Assembly: GCA_964562925.1 (NCBI GenBank) | Contig: CAZLVF010000015.1 | Span: forward strand, 1-30,343 | Direction: 5' to 3' | Length of the DNA stretch: 30,343 nucleotides | Origin: CAVXDP01 sp964562925 | Lineage (GTDB): Archaea > Thermoproteota > Bathyarchaeia > 40CM-2-53-6 > CAVXDP01 | In this document: positions 16,375 through 23,780 of the stretch, one piece after another | Numbering within the stretch: position 1 is the first letter of the stretch | How the letters are laid out: each line of letters opens with the position of its first letter | The notes under the pieces: model-generated | The model's input: the letters and a program-made list of their open reading frames with translations, nothing else | Database searches by the model: none | Told to the model about the DNA's origin: nothing | Program-made: the position numbers and the translations under genes

Positions 16375-16518
16375 CTAGATCTGGCTTCTTCCACATCCTA
16401 GACAGAACAGGGCTTCCACAGGTTTTGGAGAACCGCAGAATCTGCATTTGGAAGTAAATGCTCCGGAAGCGTTCTTCCACGGTCGACCCTCTGCTTGACA
16501 TCTGCGAAGGCTCTGCAT
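16375..16518 (-). CDS. Small zinc-ribbon protein, 47 aa
   Basis: A minus-strand frame from ATG 16518 encodes 47 residues ending in a clear zinc-ribbon: CRFCGSPKPVEALFCLGCGR, i.e. Cys25-x2-Cys28-x10-Cys39-x2-Cys42 with Gly after each pair. The CxxCG spacing and aromatic residue before the second pair are typical of small archaeal zinc ribbons. The frame stays open upstream for about 40 more codons without a start codon, so the N-terminus is uncertain, and no ribosome-binding site is obvious at ATG 16518. It is tail-to-tail with the cyclo-ligase-like gene. Function is unknown; such ribbons often bind nucleic acid or protein partners. Confidence 0.6.
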   Translation of the reverse strand: MQSLRRCQAEGRPWKNASGAFTSKCRFCGSPKPVEALFCLGCGRSQI

Positions 16519-16650
16519 TCTGAGAACTCGAAAACTGCTCTGACCCCTTCTGGTTACACCCCTCCCCCACCATGTCAGAGATACGCACTTCGACGTTGAG
16601 AAAGAGGCTTCCGAAGATGTTAATGTGTCTAGGCTATAACGCCGTTATCC

Positions 16651-16658
16651 ATATATCT
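16651..16658 (+). promoter_or_regulatory. TATA box, spacing for a leaderless cysteine synthase mRNA
   Basis: ATATATCT is centred about 28 bases before the GTG at 16682. Archaeal transcription starts about 25-28 bases downstream of the box centre, which would put the 5' end at or next to the start codon. Confidence 0.55.
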
Positions 16659-16681
16659 AACGAAAACTGTTCATTTCGCAG

Positions 16682-17689
16682 GTGTTTGCCGTGATAGCAA
16701 GGAGCATCCTAGAGCTGATCGGGAGTACGCCGATGGTCAGAATTAACCATCTTAACCCCAATTCTAGCGTTGAGATGTACGTGAAGCTTGAGAAGTTCAA
16801 CCCTGGAGGATCCGTTAAAGACAGGATTGCGAAGTACATGATCGAGTGCGCCGAAAGGGAGGGGGTTCTGACAAAAGACAAGACCGTCATAGAACCTACA
16901 AGCGGTAATACAGGCATCGGGTTGGCGCTTGTCTGCCGGGTGAAAGGCTATGACTGTGTGCTCGTCATGCCTGAGACTATGACCATGGAGAGGAGGCAGA
17001 TGCTGATCGCGCTCGGTGCGAAGATCATCCTCACTGATGGTCGGAAGGGGATGAATGGAGCCGAAGACTATGCCAGGCAGCTTGCGGAAAATAACCCGGA
17101 GAGATACTTTATGCCTAACCAGTTTGATAACGAATACAATGTTCTGGCACACTACGAAACTACAGCGGAGGAGATCTGGAAGGACACGGATGGCAGAATC
17201 ACACATTTCGTAGTTGGACTCGGAACAGCGGGTACATCTGTAGGCGTTTCCAAGAGGCTCAAAGAGTATAATCCGCATGTAAAGATCATCGCGGTTGCAC
17301 CAGACCACTTAACACCGATCCAAGGTCTAAAGAACTTCAACATCCAATATGTTCCACGCATATGGAAGCCAGAGAGTGTCGATGAAGTACATTACCTGAC
17401 ACTCAAAGACGCGGAGGAGACCGCTCGACTTCTGGCCCTTGGTGAAGGTATCTTTGTCGGACCGAGCTCCGGGGCCATCTTCCATGTTGCTTTGAAGAAG
17501 GCCAAGCAGATTGATGGTGGTGTAATGGTTGTCATGGCGCCAGACGGCGGCGAGAAATACCTGAGCACATCTCTATGCGAGCCAGTCCGATGCCTAGAAT
17601 GTGCCCAGAGATTCGGGATCAAATGTTCCTATTTTGATGGAAGACCGATCATCGAGGTAAAGACTCCTCCTGAGCACGTTTCGCCCTAA
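16682..17689 (+). CDS. cysK: Cysteine synthase / PLP-dependent beta-replacement enzyme with Cys-rich tail
   Basis: A 335-residue fold-type II PLP enzyme. The N-terminal ELIGSTPMVRI and the PLP-lysine motif KFNPGGSVKDR mark the CysK/CysM/CBS group; the substrate loop EPTSGNTGIGLA and the phosphate-binding glycine loop VGLGTAGTSVG follow, and PSSGA lies near the ring nitrogen. It likely makes cysteine from an activated serine (O-acetyl- or O-phosphoserine) and sulfide. The C-terminus (about residue 298 onward) adds SLCEPVRCLECAQRFGIKC, a four-cysteine cluster not part of the usual CysK core; it could bind metal or iron-sulfur. The GTG at 16682 fits leaderless transcription; GTG 16691 is an alternative. 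cysM or an archaeal phosphoserine sulfhydrylase are other possible names. Confidence 0.88.
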   Translation: MFAVIARSILELIGSTPMVRINHLNPNSSVEMYVKLEKFNPGGSVKDRIAKYMIECAEREGVLTKDKTVIEPTSGNTGIGLALVCRVKGYDCVLVMPETMTMERRQMLIALGAKIILTDGRKGMNGAEDYARQLAENNPERYFMPNQFDNEYNVLAHYETTAEEIWKDTDGRITHFVVGLGTAGTSVGVSKRLKEYNPHVKIIAVAPDHLTPIQGLKNFNIQYVPRIWKPESVDEVHYLTLKDAEETARLLALGEGIFVGPSSGAIFHVALKKAKQIDGGVMVVMAPDGGEKYLSTSLCEPVRCLECAQRFGIKCSYFDGRPIIEVKTPPEHVSP

Positions 17690-17794
17690 AGCATAAGCCT
17701 TATGACTGCTGGCTCTGACGCAGCAGAACAGAGAGGACCCAAGTTTCGCATTCCACCAAATGTTATTATCTCATTTCGATTCTAACTCGATCTA

Positions 17795-18214
17795 GTGAGA
17801 GCCTTGCCTGATGAAATCGACCAGAAAATAGTTGAGATCCTAAAGCGTGATGCTAGGATGCCGTATTTGGAGATGGCTAAGTTACTTAGGATGTCGGAGG
17901 GGGCGATCCGGAGAAGAGTGAGGAAGCTTGTTGAATCTGGTATCATACGGAGGTTCACTGTTGAGGTCGTTCAGGAGGGATCGGCTGCTGTTATGTTAGT
18001 GTCGGTGAACCCTTCTATGCCGACATCGCAGGTATCTAGAGCTATGCTGAAGATCGACGGGGTCAACAAGGTATACGAGGTCACTGGAGAATTTGACATA
18101 GTTGCGCTTCTTTTGGCCAAGGATACACAAGCACTGAACGCCTGTATCGAGAAGACAAGAATGCTGGAGGGAACCAGTCGCACTAATACTATGATGGTGC
18201 TCAGGTCCTGGTAG
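17795..18214 (+). CDS. Lrp/AsnC-family transcriptional regulator
   Basis: A 139-residue Lrp/AsnC protein. Residues 1-60 form the winged helix-turn-helix (ARMPYLEMAKLLRMSEGAIR) and residues 65-139 the RAM effector/oligomerisation domain (VYEVTGEFDIVALLLAKD). The start is GTG 17795; TTG 17804 is possible, and an AT-rich element at about 17762-17768 is at a distance compatible with a short or absent leader. It lies between cysteine synthase and the convergent dap operon. Archaeal Lrp members such as LysM of Sulfolobus control lysine synthesis, so regulation of the neighbouring operon is plausible but is inference. Confidence 0.93.
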   Translation: MRALPDEIDQKIVEILKRDARMPYLEMAKLLRMSEGAIRRRVRKLVESGIIRRFTVEVVQEGSAAVMLVSVNPSMPTSQVSRAMLKIDGVNKVYEVTGEFDIVALLLAKDTQALNACIEKTRMLEGTSRTNTMMVLRSW

Positions 18215-18276
18215 AATTGACGCATCTAACCTTTGTATAATTAGGCTCGAGACGGTTAGTTGCCCTACGCTTGTCT

Positions 18277-19437
18277 TTAGATGATGCCGGTTATCCTCTC
18301 GCAGGCTTCTCTAATTCGCTGTGTTGGAATCGTAAGCGCAAACCTGACGAAGCTTTCCCCGTATTTGCCGAACCCTACGCCCGGCGTTACCATGACTCCT
18401 TTCTCGAGAGCTCTCTTTGAGAATTCCATGGAATCCATTCTGCAGTTTGCCCAAACATAGAAGGTGGCTTTAGGCGTCTCGCATTGAAGCCCCAAAGATC
18501 TCAGTTCCTTAACCAACACGTCCCTTCTCTCTTTATAGATCGCGACATTTTCTCTAACGCACTCCGGCGGCTCCGCAGACGAGTAGCTTCTCAACGCTCT
18601 TACAGCGGTCTTCTGGACGTAAAGAGGCGGCCCTGAGTCAACCTGGGCTTTTACATTCACCAGATCCGCTATAACTTGTTCGCTTCCAACAGCGAAGCCT
18701 ATTCTGTCGCCTGTCATGTTGAAAGTCTTTGAACAGGAATGGATCTCTATACCAATATCTTTCGAGCCTTCAATTTCCATCAGACTGGGAGGTTTGAAAC
18801 TGTCAAATGCAATCTCAGAGTATGCGTTATCGTAACAGACCACTGTTCCCTTTCTTTTGGCGAACTCGACTAACTCTTCCAAGAAAGGTCTTTCAGTAAT
18901 GGCCGATGTTGGGTTGTTCGGATAGTTTAGAAAGATGAGCTTTGCCTCTTCGCTTGAGAACTGGTCCAGTTCAGGCTTGAAACCATTCTCTTCAAGTAGA
19001 GGCATTACGAGTGGCGCTCCATCGCAAAGCAGCGTTGCCCCATTCCTGTAGACTGGGTAGGCGGGGTCCGGTACGAGCACTTTTTCCCCAGGATTAACGT
19101 AGGCCCTCGCAAGGTTTGCCAATCCCTCCTTTGATCCGAGCAGAGCGAGTACCTCTTTGCGGGGGTCCAAGTCAACTCCGAATCGTTTCTTGTACCATTC
19201 CGCGACCGCTTCCCTGAACTCTAACTCTCCTTGACTTAGAGAGTAATTGTGGTTCTTTGGGTTCGAAACTTCCTCACTGAACGCCTCAAGAATAAAGTTT
19301 GGAGTTGCAAGGTCTGGATCACCTATTCCAAAAGAGATTAGGTCAACTCCCCGCTTTCTCTTCTCGAGCGCAGCTTTCTCCATCTCGCTAAAGAGATATG
19401 GAGGGAGCCTCTCCAGTCTCTGAGCTTTTCTAATCGC
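18277..19437 (-). CDS. dapL: LL-diaminopimelate aminotransferase
   Basis: A 386-residue fold-type I aminotransferase. The N-terminal RLERLPPYLFSEMEKAALEK and the FGIGDPD and NYPNNPTSA motifs match the DapL type that makes LL-diaminopimelate directly from tetrahydrodipicolinate and glutamate. The PLP lysine is Lys238 in SCSKTFNMTGDR, with Asp204 (VCYDNAYSE) contacting the ring nitrogen. The frame stays open 25 codons further upstream, but ATG 19437 matches the family start and overlaps the dapF stop by eight bases, indicating translational coupling. Context (dapA, dapB, dapF, lysA) strongly supports the lysine role over other aminotransferase activities. Last gene of the operon. Confidence 0.92.
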   Translation of the reverse strand, partial: AIRKAQRLERLPPYLFSEMEKAALEKRKRGVDLISFGIGDPDLATPNFILEAFSEEVSNPKNHNYSLSQGELEFREAVAEWYKKRFGVDLDPRKEVLALLGSKEGLANLARAYVNPGEKVLVPDPAYPVYRNGATLLCDGAPLVMPLLEENGFKPELDQFSSEEAKLIFLNYPNNPTSAITERPFLEELVEFAKRKGTVVCYDNAYSEIAFDSFKPPSLMEIEGSKDIGIEIHSCSKTFNMTGDRIGFAVGSEQVIADLVNVKAQVDSGPPLYVQKTAVRALRSYSSAEPPECVRENVAIYKERRDVLVKELRSLGLQCETPKATFYVWANCRMDSMEFSKRALEKGVMVTPGVGFGKYGESFVRFALTIPTQRIREACERITGII

Positions 19438-20275
19438 CATACAAAACACCATCAAATAGTTGTCCCTCGAAGATCTTCTCGACCGACCCTTCCAAGGTAA
19501 CTGTTGGGCCAAGTCCTACAAGCAAGTTTCCACCTAACAAAGTGACGTTGACGCGCTTTCCAGTCTTGCCTAATCTATGTGCAGCTACAACGCTTGCACA
19601 GGCGCCGGTTCCGCAGGCAGGGGTCTCGCCCACACCCCGTTCCCATGTTCTGATGCTGATCCTTTCCTTGCCTTGGACCGTAACAAATTCAACATTCGTA
19701 CCCTCCGGAAAGTGTGGATGTTTCTCAAGTTTGGATCCGACAAGCTGTACAGGGAACGTTTCCAGATCGTTGATGAAGGTTACGCAGTGGGGATTTCCCA
19801 TCGATACGCATGTAACGTTAAGCGTTGTCCCGTCGATGGTGATCGGCTCGTCTATGCATTCTCCTCGACCGACGAAAGGTATGTCCTCTCGTTTAAAGGA
19901 TGGAGTTCCCATCTCAGTTCGTACATCGGCGCTATTCTTTTTCTCCGCCAGTATCTCCACTCTTCGGATTCCAGCTAACGTTTCAACATCCATCATCTTC
20001 CTCTGAACTACTCCGTTATCGTAGCAGTACTTGGCAATGCACCTTATCCCATTGCCGCACATCTCCGCCTCGCTGCCATCTAGGTTGAAAATTCTCATTC
20101 TGATATCGGCGTCTTTCGATTCACGTACTAAGAGAAGACCGTCAGCTCCAACAGAAGAACCCCTCTTGCAAAGCCTCATTGCCAGCCTCGGAAGACTCTT
20201 CTCCTCTATGCTTTCTCTTCTGTCGTCAATGACAATGTAGTCATTGCCCAGGCCATGCATCTTCCAGAATCTCAC
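19430..20275 (-). CDS. dapF: Diaminopimelate epimerase
   Basis: Converts LL- to meso-diaminopimelate. Read from GTG 20275 the protein is 281 residues, and the two catalytic cysteines fall at Cys73 (EMCGNGIRC) and Cys221 (TPACGTGACAS), matching known DapF spacing. The N-terminal RFWKMHGLGNDYIVID is typical and supports the GTG start; the frame also allows TTG 20320, which would add 15 untypical residues. The segment MGNPHCV and the ERGVGET motif are intact. It lies 87 bases after lysA and overlaps dapL. Confidence 0.95.
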   Translation of the reverse strand: MRFWKMHGLGNDYIVIDDRRESIEEKSLPRLAMRLCKRGSSVGADGLLLVRESKDADIRMRIFNLDGSEAEMCGNGIRCIAKYCYDNGVVQRKMMDVETLAGIRRVEILAEKKNSADVRTEMGTPSFKREDIPFVGRGECIDEPITIDGTTLNVTCVSMGNPHCVTFINDLETFPVQLVGSKLEKHPHFPEGTNVEFVTVQGKERISIRTWERGVGETPACGTGACASVVAAHRLGKTGKRVNVTLLGGNLLVGLGPTVTLEGSVEKIFEGQLFDGVLYGD

Positions 20276-20362
20276 TATATGTCGACCGACATTCACAACT
20301 TGTCTTGCAGCCTGATTCAAACGAACTATTTCACTTCAGAAGGTCTGGCACGCATGTGCCCA

Positions 20363-21487
20363 TCATTGAAGCCACTCCGCGATCTTCTGACCCATACTCA
20401 TTGTCTCAAGGCGTTCTCTTTCTCTCACAACAGAGTATCTGCCGTCCCTTACTAGAACCTCAGCCGGTCTCGGCCGAGAATTGTACTGCGAACTCATGAC
20501 GAAACCATATGCNNNNNNNNNNNNNNNNNNNNNNNNNNNNNNNNNNNNNNNNNNNNNNNNNNNNNNNNNNNNNNNNNNNNNNNNNNNNNNNNNNNNNNNN
20601 NNNNNNNNNNNNACAATAAACCTTCCCGGCTCGATGCATAGAACAGGTTCACCAAGTCTATACTCTGAAACTCGTTTCTTGAACAATTTGATGATGCGGT
20701 CACCAGTCTTCTCCAAATCGAGTGGGTGCTCTTCAGGTCTGTACGGGACTCCGAAGCCTCCTCCGATGTCGACAAACTCAAACTCGATCCCTGTATCCTT
20801 ATGCACATCTCTAGCAGTAACAAGAAGGTTTTCCAAAGCTTCGAGGTATGGTTCTGGGTTTAGTATACCGGATCCTATATGCATCTGAATCCCGAACCTT
20901 TCTACTCCCGCTTCTCTAGCCATCCGGTACGCTCGAAGCGCGTCCTCCTTCAAAAGGCCAAACTTCGAATCTCTCGCGCCCGTGACACAGCGTTCATGAT
21001 GACCCGAGCCAATCTCTGGGTTCACTCTCACAGAAACTAGATTCGGCCGCGTCTTTCCTAGAAGATATTCCATCTGGCAAAGAGAGTCCACGTTGATCGT
21101 AACATTTGACTTGATAGCGTAATCGAGCTCCTCTTCACCGACGCTCGTTCCCGTGTAGAGGATTCTTTCCGGTTCGAATCCTGATCTCAAGGCAAGATAT
21201 ATCTCGCCTGAAGAAACAACGTCCAGAAAGGCTCCCTCGTCACGCATGATCTTGAGGATTGAAATGTTCGAGTTCGCCTTAGCAGCATAATAGATCTTCA
21301 TCTTCTCGTAACGTTTGTGAAAGGCTTCAGCCAACCTCCTATAATTACTACGGATCCTACTCTCGCTCAGTACGTACAGAGGCGTCTTGAACCTCGAGGC
21401 GAGTTCAACAAGCGAGATCCCGTCAAAATAGAGCACTCCGTCTCGTCTTTCGAGAAGCCTCTCGCGAAGAAGAATTGGCTGAGACAC
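20363..21487 (-). CDS. lysA: Diaminopimelate decarboxylase (interrupted by assembly gap)
   Basis: Final step of lysine synthesis: PLP-dependent decarboxylation of meso-diaminopimelate. The PLP lysine is Lys70 in IYYAAKANSN; the barrel motifs GSGHHERCVTG and FVDIGGGFGVPY, EPGRFI before the gap, and AYGFVMSSQYNSRPRPAEVLV after it are all LysA-like. Frame is kept across the 100-N gap, but related proteins have about 90 residues between EPGRF and AYGF, whereas the placeholder leaves room for 34. The missing DNA is therefore probably nearer 275 bases. The start is GTG 21487, 27 bases after dapB. Confidence 0.95.
   Translation of the reverse strand: MSQPILLRERLLERRDGVLYFDGISLVELASRFKTPLYVLSESRIRSNYRRLAEAFHKRYEKMKIYYAAKANSNISILKIMRDEGAFLDVVSSGEIYLALRSGFEPERILYTGTSVGEEELDYAIKSNVTINVDSLCQMEYLLGKTRPNLVSVRVNPEIGSGHHERCVTGARDSKFGLLKEDALRAYRMAREAGVERFGIQMHIGSGILNPEPYLEALENLLVTARDVHKDTGIEFEFVDIGGGFGVPYRPEEHPLDLEKTGDRIIKLFKKRVSEYRLGEPVLCIEPGRFIXXXXXXXXXXXXXXXXXXXXXXXXXXXXXXXXXXAYGFVMSSQYNSRPRPAEVLVRDGRYSVVRERERLETMSMGQKIAEWLQ
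20513..20612. other. Assembly gap (100 N) inside lysA
   Basis: A run of exactly 100 N. No sequence is repeated across it. The true gap is probably longer, judged from LysA. Confidence 0.99.
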
Positions 21488-21514
21488 GTCTTCAACACAT
21501 CGGGGATTCTGGAG

Positions 21515-22339
21515 CTACCCTGCCAGAACGTCCTCCATAGTGTAAACCATCGGGTCGGATTGTCTGTTCAACCACTCTGCGGCGTAAAGTGCTCCCTGCG
21601 CAAATACGCTTCTCGAGAACGCTATATGCTCCATCCTGATCATTTCATGTTGACCGGCTATGACTACATCGTGGATTCCTGGAATCCCTCCAGCTCTGAC
21701 AGAAAGTAACTCCAACTGTCCTTCACGTCTCTTCGACAGGCCCTCCCTGCCGTAGACTCTCTCCGAGTAGCCTCGTATCTCTGCTAGTATGTCAGCCATC
21801 TTTCTAGCTGTCCCGCTTGGCGCATCCACCTTGCCCGAATGATGTACTTCGACTATGCTGAAATCATAGCCCTCTGGAAACAGTCTACAAGTGTCCAGCG
21901 TCTTGAACAGTATGTTTACGCCAATCGAGAAATTGGGTGATATGACCGCAGGCACTTTCCCCCTCAACATTTCTACAATACTATTCATTTGATCTTCTGC
22001 AAACCCAGTTGTTCCCATGACCACTTTCTTACCCATCCGCACCGCTATCGGAATGTTGGTCAACTCTGCTGATGGGGTCGTGAATGATATGTAGATATCA
22101 GCCTCTTTGAGCGCGTCTTCTAGCTTCTGTGGAGGGACTATCCTGAGATCTGTCGGTGAGAGCCCAAGTTGACGTAGGGTCTTTCCAACATTCTCGCTGC
22201 TTGGAGCCGTAACCGCTCCAACCACTCGGAAGCTTCTGGAGGCTGCTTCTTTGATCATTGTACTTCCCATCCTTCCGTCCGCGCCTACAACGCATATTCT
22301 AATAGGCGTCGTAGCAGAGACCCCTCCAGCATCTTTCAT
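21515..22339 (-). CDS. dapB: 4-Hydroxy-tetrahydrodipicolinate reductase
   Basis: A 274-residue NAD(P)H-dependent reductase making tetrahydrodipicolinate, the substrate of DapL. The Rossmann motif VVGADGRMG, the GTTGF loop, SPNFSIGVN, the catalytic EVHHSGKVDAPSGTA segment and the RAGGIPGIHDV motif are all present. ATG 22339 gives the expected N-terminus; no other start codon lies between it and the Rossmann motif, so the 41-base overlap with the end of dapA appears genuine. A frame opening at 22369 is less likely. Confidence 0.96.
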   Translation of the reverse strand: MKDAGGVSATTPIRICVVGADGRMGSTMIKEAASRSFRVVGAVTAPSSENVGKTLRQLGLSPTDLRIVPPQKLEDALKEADIYISFTTPSAELTNIPIAVRMGKKVVMGTTGFAEDQMNSIVEMLRGKVPAVISPNFSIGVNILFKTLDTCRLFPEGYDFSIVEVHHSGKVDAPSGTARKMADILAEIRGYSERVYGREGLSKRREGQLELLSVRAGGIPGIHDVVIAGQHEMIRMEHIAFSRSVFAQGALYAAEWLNRQSDPMVYTMEDVLAG

Positions 22340-23333
22340 CGTACAGTCTCTTCTCAAGATTGACAGCAAAGAATTCCTCGACTGGACGGAGGATCTCTGG
22401 AGTGTTCTTGTAAACCATCCGTGCCTTCTCTAAGAGGGTTTCAATTCCTCTCCGCGTCATCTTTCCAAGGGGAGGCCTGCAAGGCCCTGACGGCATCCCC
22501 ATGATGTTCATCAAGGTCTTACACGGAAGAGGGTTTCTTGCTTTGCATGAAACGGTGCCATACGGGGTTGTTTCCTCCGTCTTAATTGTAACCGTTTGGA
22601 AGAGGGGTCTCAAAGCCTCGGCTATCCTCTCAGCCTTATCGCGTTCTCCTTCTATGAGGAATTTGCACATTTCTTGAACGGCCTTGGGCGTGATATTGGA
22701 AACTACGGATACGACACCATTTGCCCTGATATCGTCTATCGTCATCAATTCGTATGTCCTGTCGTCATCTCCCGAAAGAATGTTAAACCGGTCTCCGCAG
22801 AGCTTCCGGGTCAGCCGAGCATTCTCATAGTCTCCTGTGGCCTCTTTGACCGCATTGACGTTTCCGCAGCTCTTGTGAAGAATCGCAAGATCTTGTGGCA
22901 AGAGTTGCGTCCCCGTCCGTGCGGGAATCACGTATGGGATAAACTGCATATCGGGAAAACGTCTTGCGATAGGCTCCACGTACTCTTTTCTAATCTCTAT
23001 AGAGCTTGGACCGTTATAGTAGGGATCTATCAACAAAGCCGCCTTGGCTCCGAGATCCCAGCTCTTTCTAGTAGCTTCGAGCGCCTCATCGCTACTATTA
23101 CTGCCCGTTCCTGCGATTACTAAGAATCTTTCACTCGAATATTCTAACGTGCGTTCGATAACAGTCATATGATCTGACCAGCTAAGAGTTGGCGATTCTC
23201 CAGTCGTCCCCACCACCACCACACCATTGGCACCACACCGGACTTGGAAACCCAGCAGGCTCCTCAGACCTTCATAGTCAATCGCAGAATCTCTCATCGG
23301 TGTGATTATCGCTGTGTAGCATCCACTGGACAA
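22299..23333 (-). CDS. dapA: 4-Hydroxy-tetrahydrodipicolinate synthase with extended C-terminus
   Basis: First committed enzyme of lysine synthesis, condensing pyruvate and aspartate semialdehyde. The barrel shows VVVGTTGESPTL, PYYNGPS, the Tyr of IPYVIPARTG and the Schiff-base lysine in AVKEATGD. The usual YNVPGRTG is altered to YVIPARTG, while the Arg is retained. At 344 residues it is some 45 longer than typical DapA; the extra lies at the C-terminus (about residue 300 on) and includes three Cys-proximal aromatic residues at its end. The start is TTG 23333, chosen because GAGGG (23343-23347) is spaced nine bases upstream. Other class-I aldolases share the fold, but the operon makes DapA the clear choice. 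Confidence 0.92.
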   Translation of the reverse strand: MSSGCYTAIITPMRDSAIDYEGLRSLLGFQVRCGANGVVVVGTTGESPTLSWSDHMTVIERTLEYSSERFLVIAGTGSNSSDEALEATRKSWDLGAKAALLIDPYYNGPSSIEIRKEYVEPIARRFPDMQFIPYVIPARTGTQLLPQDLAILHKSCGNVNAVKEATGDYENARLTRKLCGDRFNILSGDDDRTYELMTIDDIRANGVVSVVSNITPKAVQEMCKFLIEGERDKAERIAEALRPLFQTVTIKTEETTPYGTVSCKARNPLPCKTLMNIMGMPSGPCRPPLGKMTRRGIETLLEKARMVYKNTPEILRPVEEFFAVNLEKRLYDERCWRGLCYDAY

Positions 23334-23557
23334 GTAAGACAGCCCTCAAAAGTTGATGGATTCGGCTAAGATCAACTCACCTATTAAAAAAATTTGCGCT
23401 TCTGACTACGGATTTCACACAAGAACTACGAAAAACGTCACGAGGTTCCCGAGGGTCGCGGATTCTGAAGCAGCGGTGGTGGTTTGTCTCGTTAACTGCA
23501 ACATAGAAACGCTGTTGATACGAAACTCGCATATTCGTCAGAATGATGCTATCTCGC

Positions 23558-23680
23558 CTACACCGAGAAGCCATTGGCTCTTAGAGTTTTCAGAAGAGCC
23601 TCTCTGTTAAAGCCTACAATGATCGTCCCATTAACGTCTATCACCGGAACGGTCCTCTGGCCCGACTTATCGAGCATCTC
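23558..23680 (-). CDS. Glutaredoxin-like protein, C-terminal part (start lost in gap)
   Basis: About 40 residues are visible before the TAG at 23558-23560: EMLDKSGQRTVPVIDVNGTI, then IVGFNREALLKTLRANGFSV. The TVPVI cis-proline motif, GTIIVGF and the final helix are the C-terminal half of a glutaredoxin/NrdH-type thioredoxin fold. The N-terminal half with the CxxC redox motif must lie in the adjoining N gap, so activity cannot be checked. It is divergent from the M24 peptidase, whose start is also in the gap. Confidence 0.78.
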   Translation of the reverse strand, partial: EMLDKSGQRTVPVIDVNGTIIVGFNREALLKTLRANGFSV

Positions 23681-23780
23681 NNNNNNNNNNNNNNNNNNNN
23701 NNNNNNNNNNNNNNNNNNNNNNNNNNNNNNNNNNNNNNNNNNNNNNNNNNNNNNNNNNNNNNNNNNNNNNNNNNNNNNNN
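23681..23780. other. Assembly gap (100 N) hiding two divergent gene starts
   Basis: A run of exactly 100 N. It hides the 5' end of the glutaredoxin-like gene and the 5' end of the M24 peptidase. Together these need at least about 200 bases, so the placeholder is probably too short. Confidence 0.99.

Noticed and set aside
21165..21185. GGTTCGAATCC, like a tRNA T-loop
   Set aside because: It lies inside lysA coding sequence and has no acceptor or anticodon stem around it.
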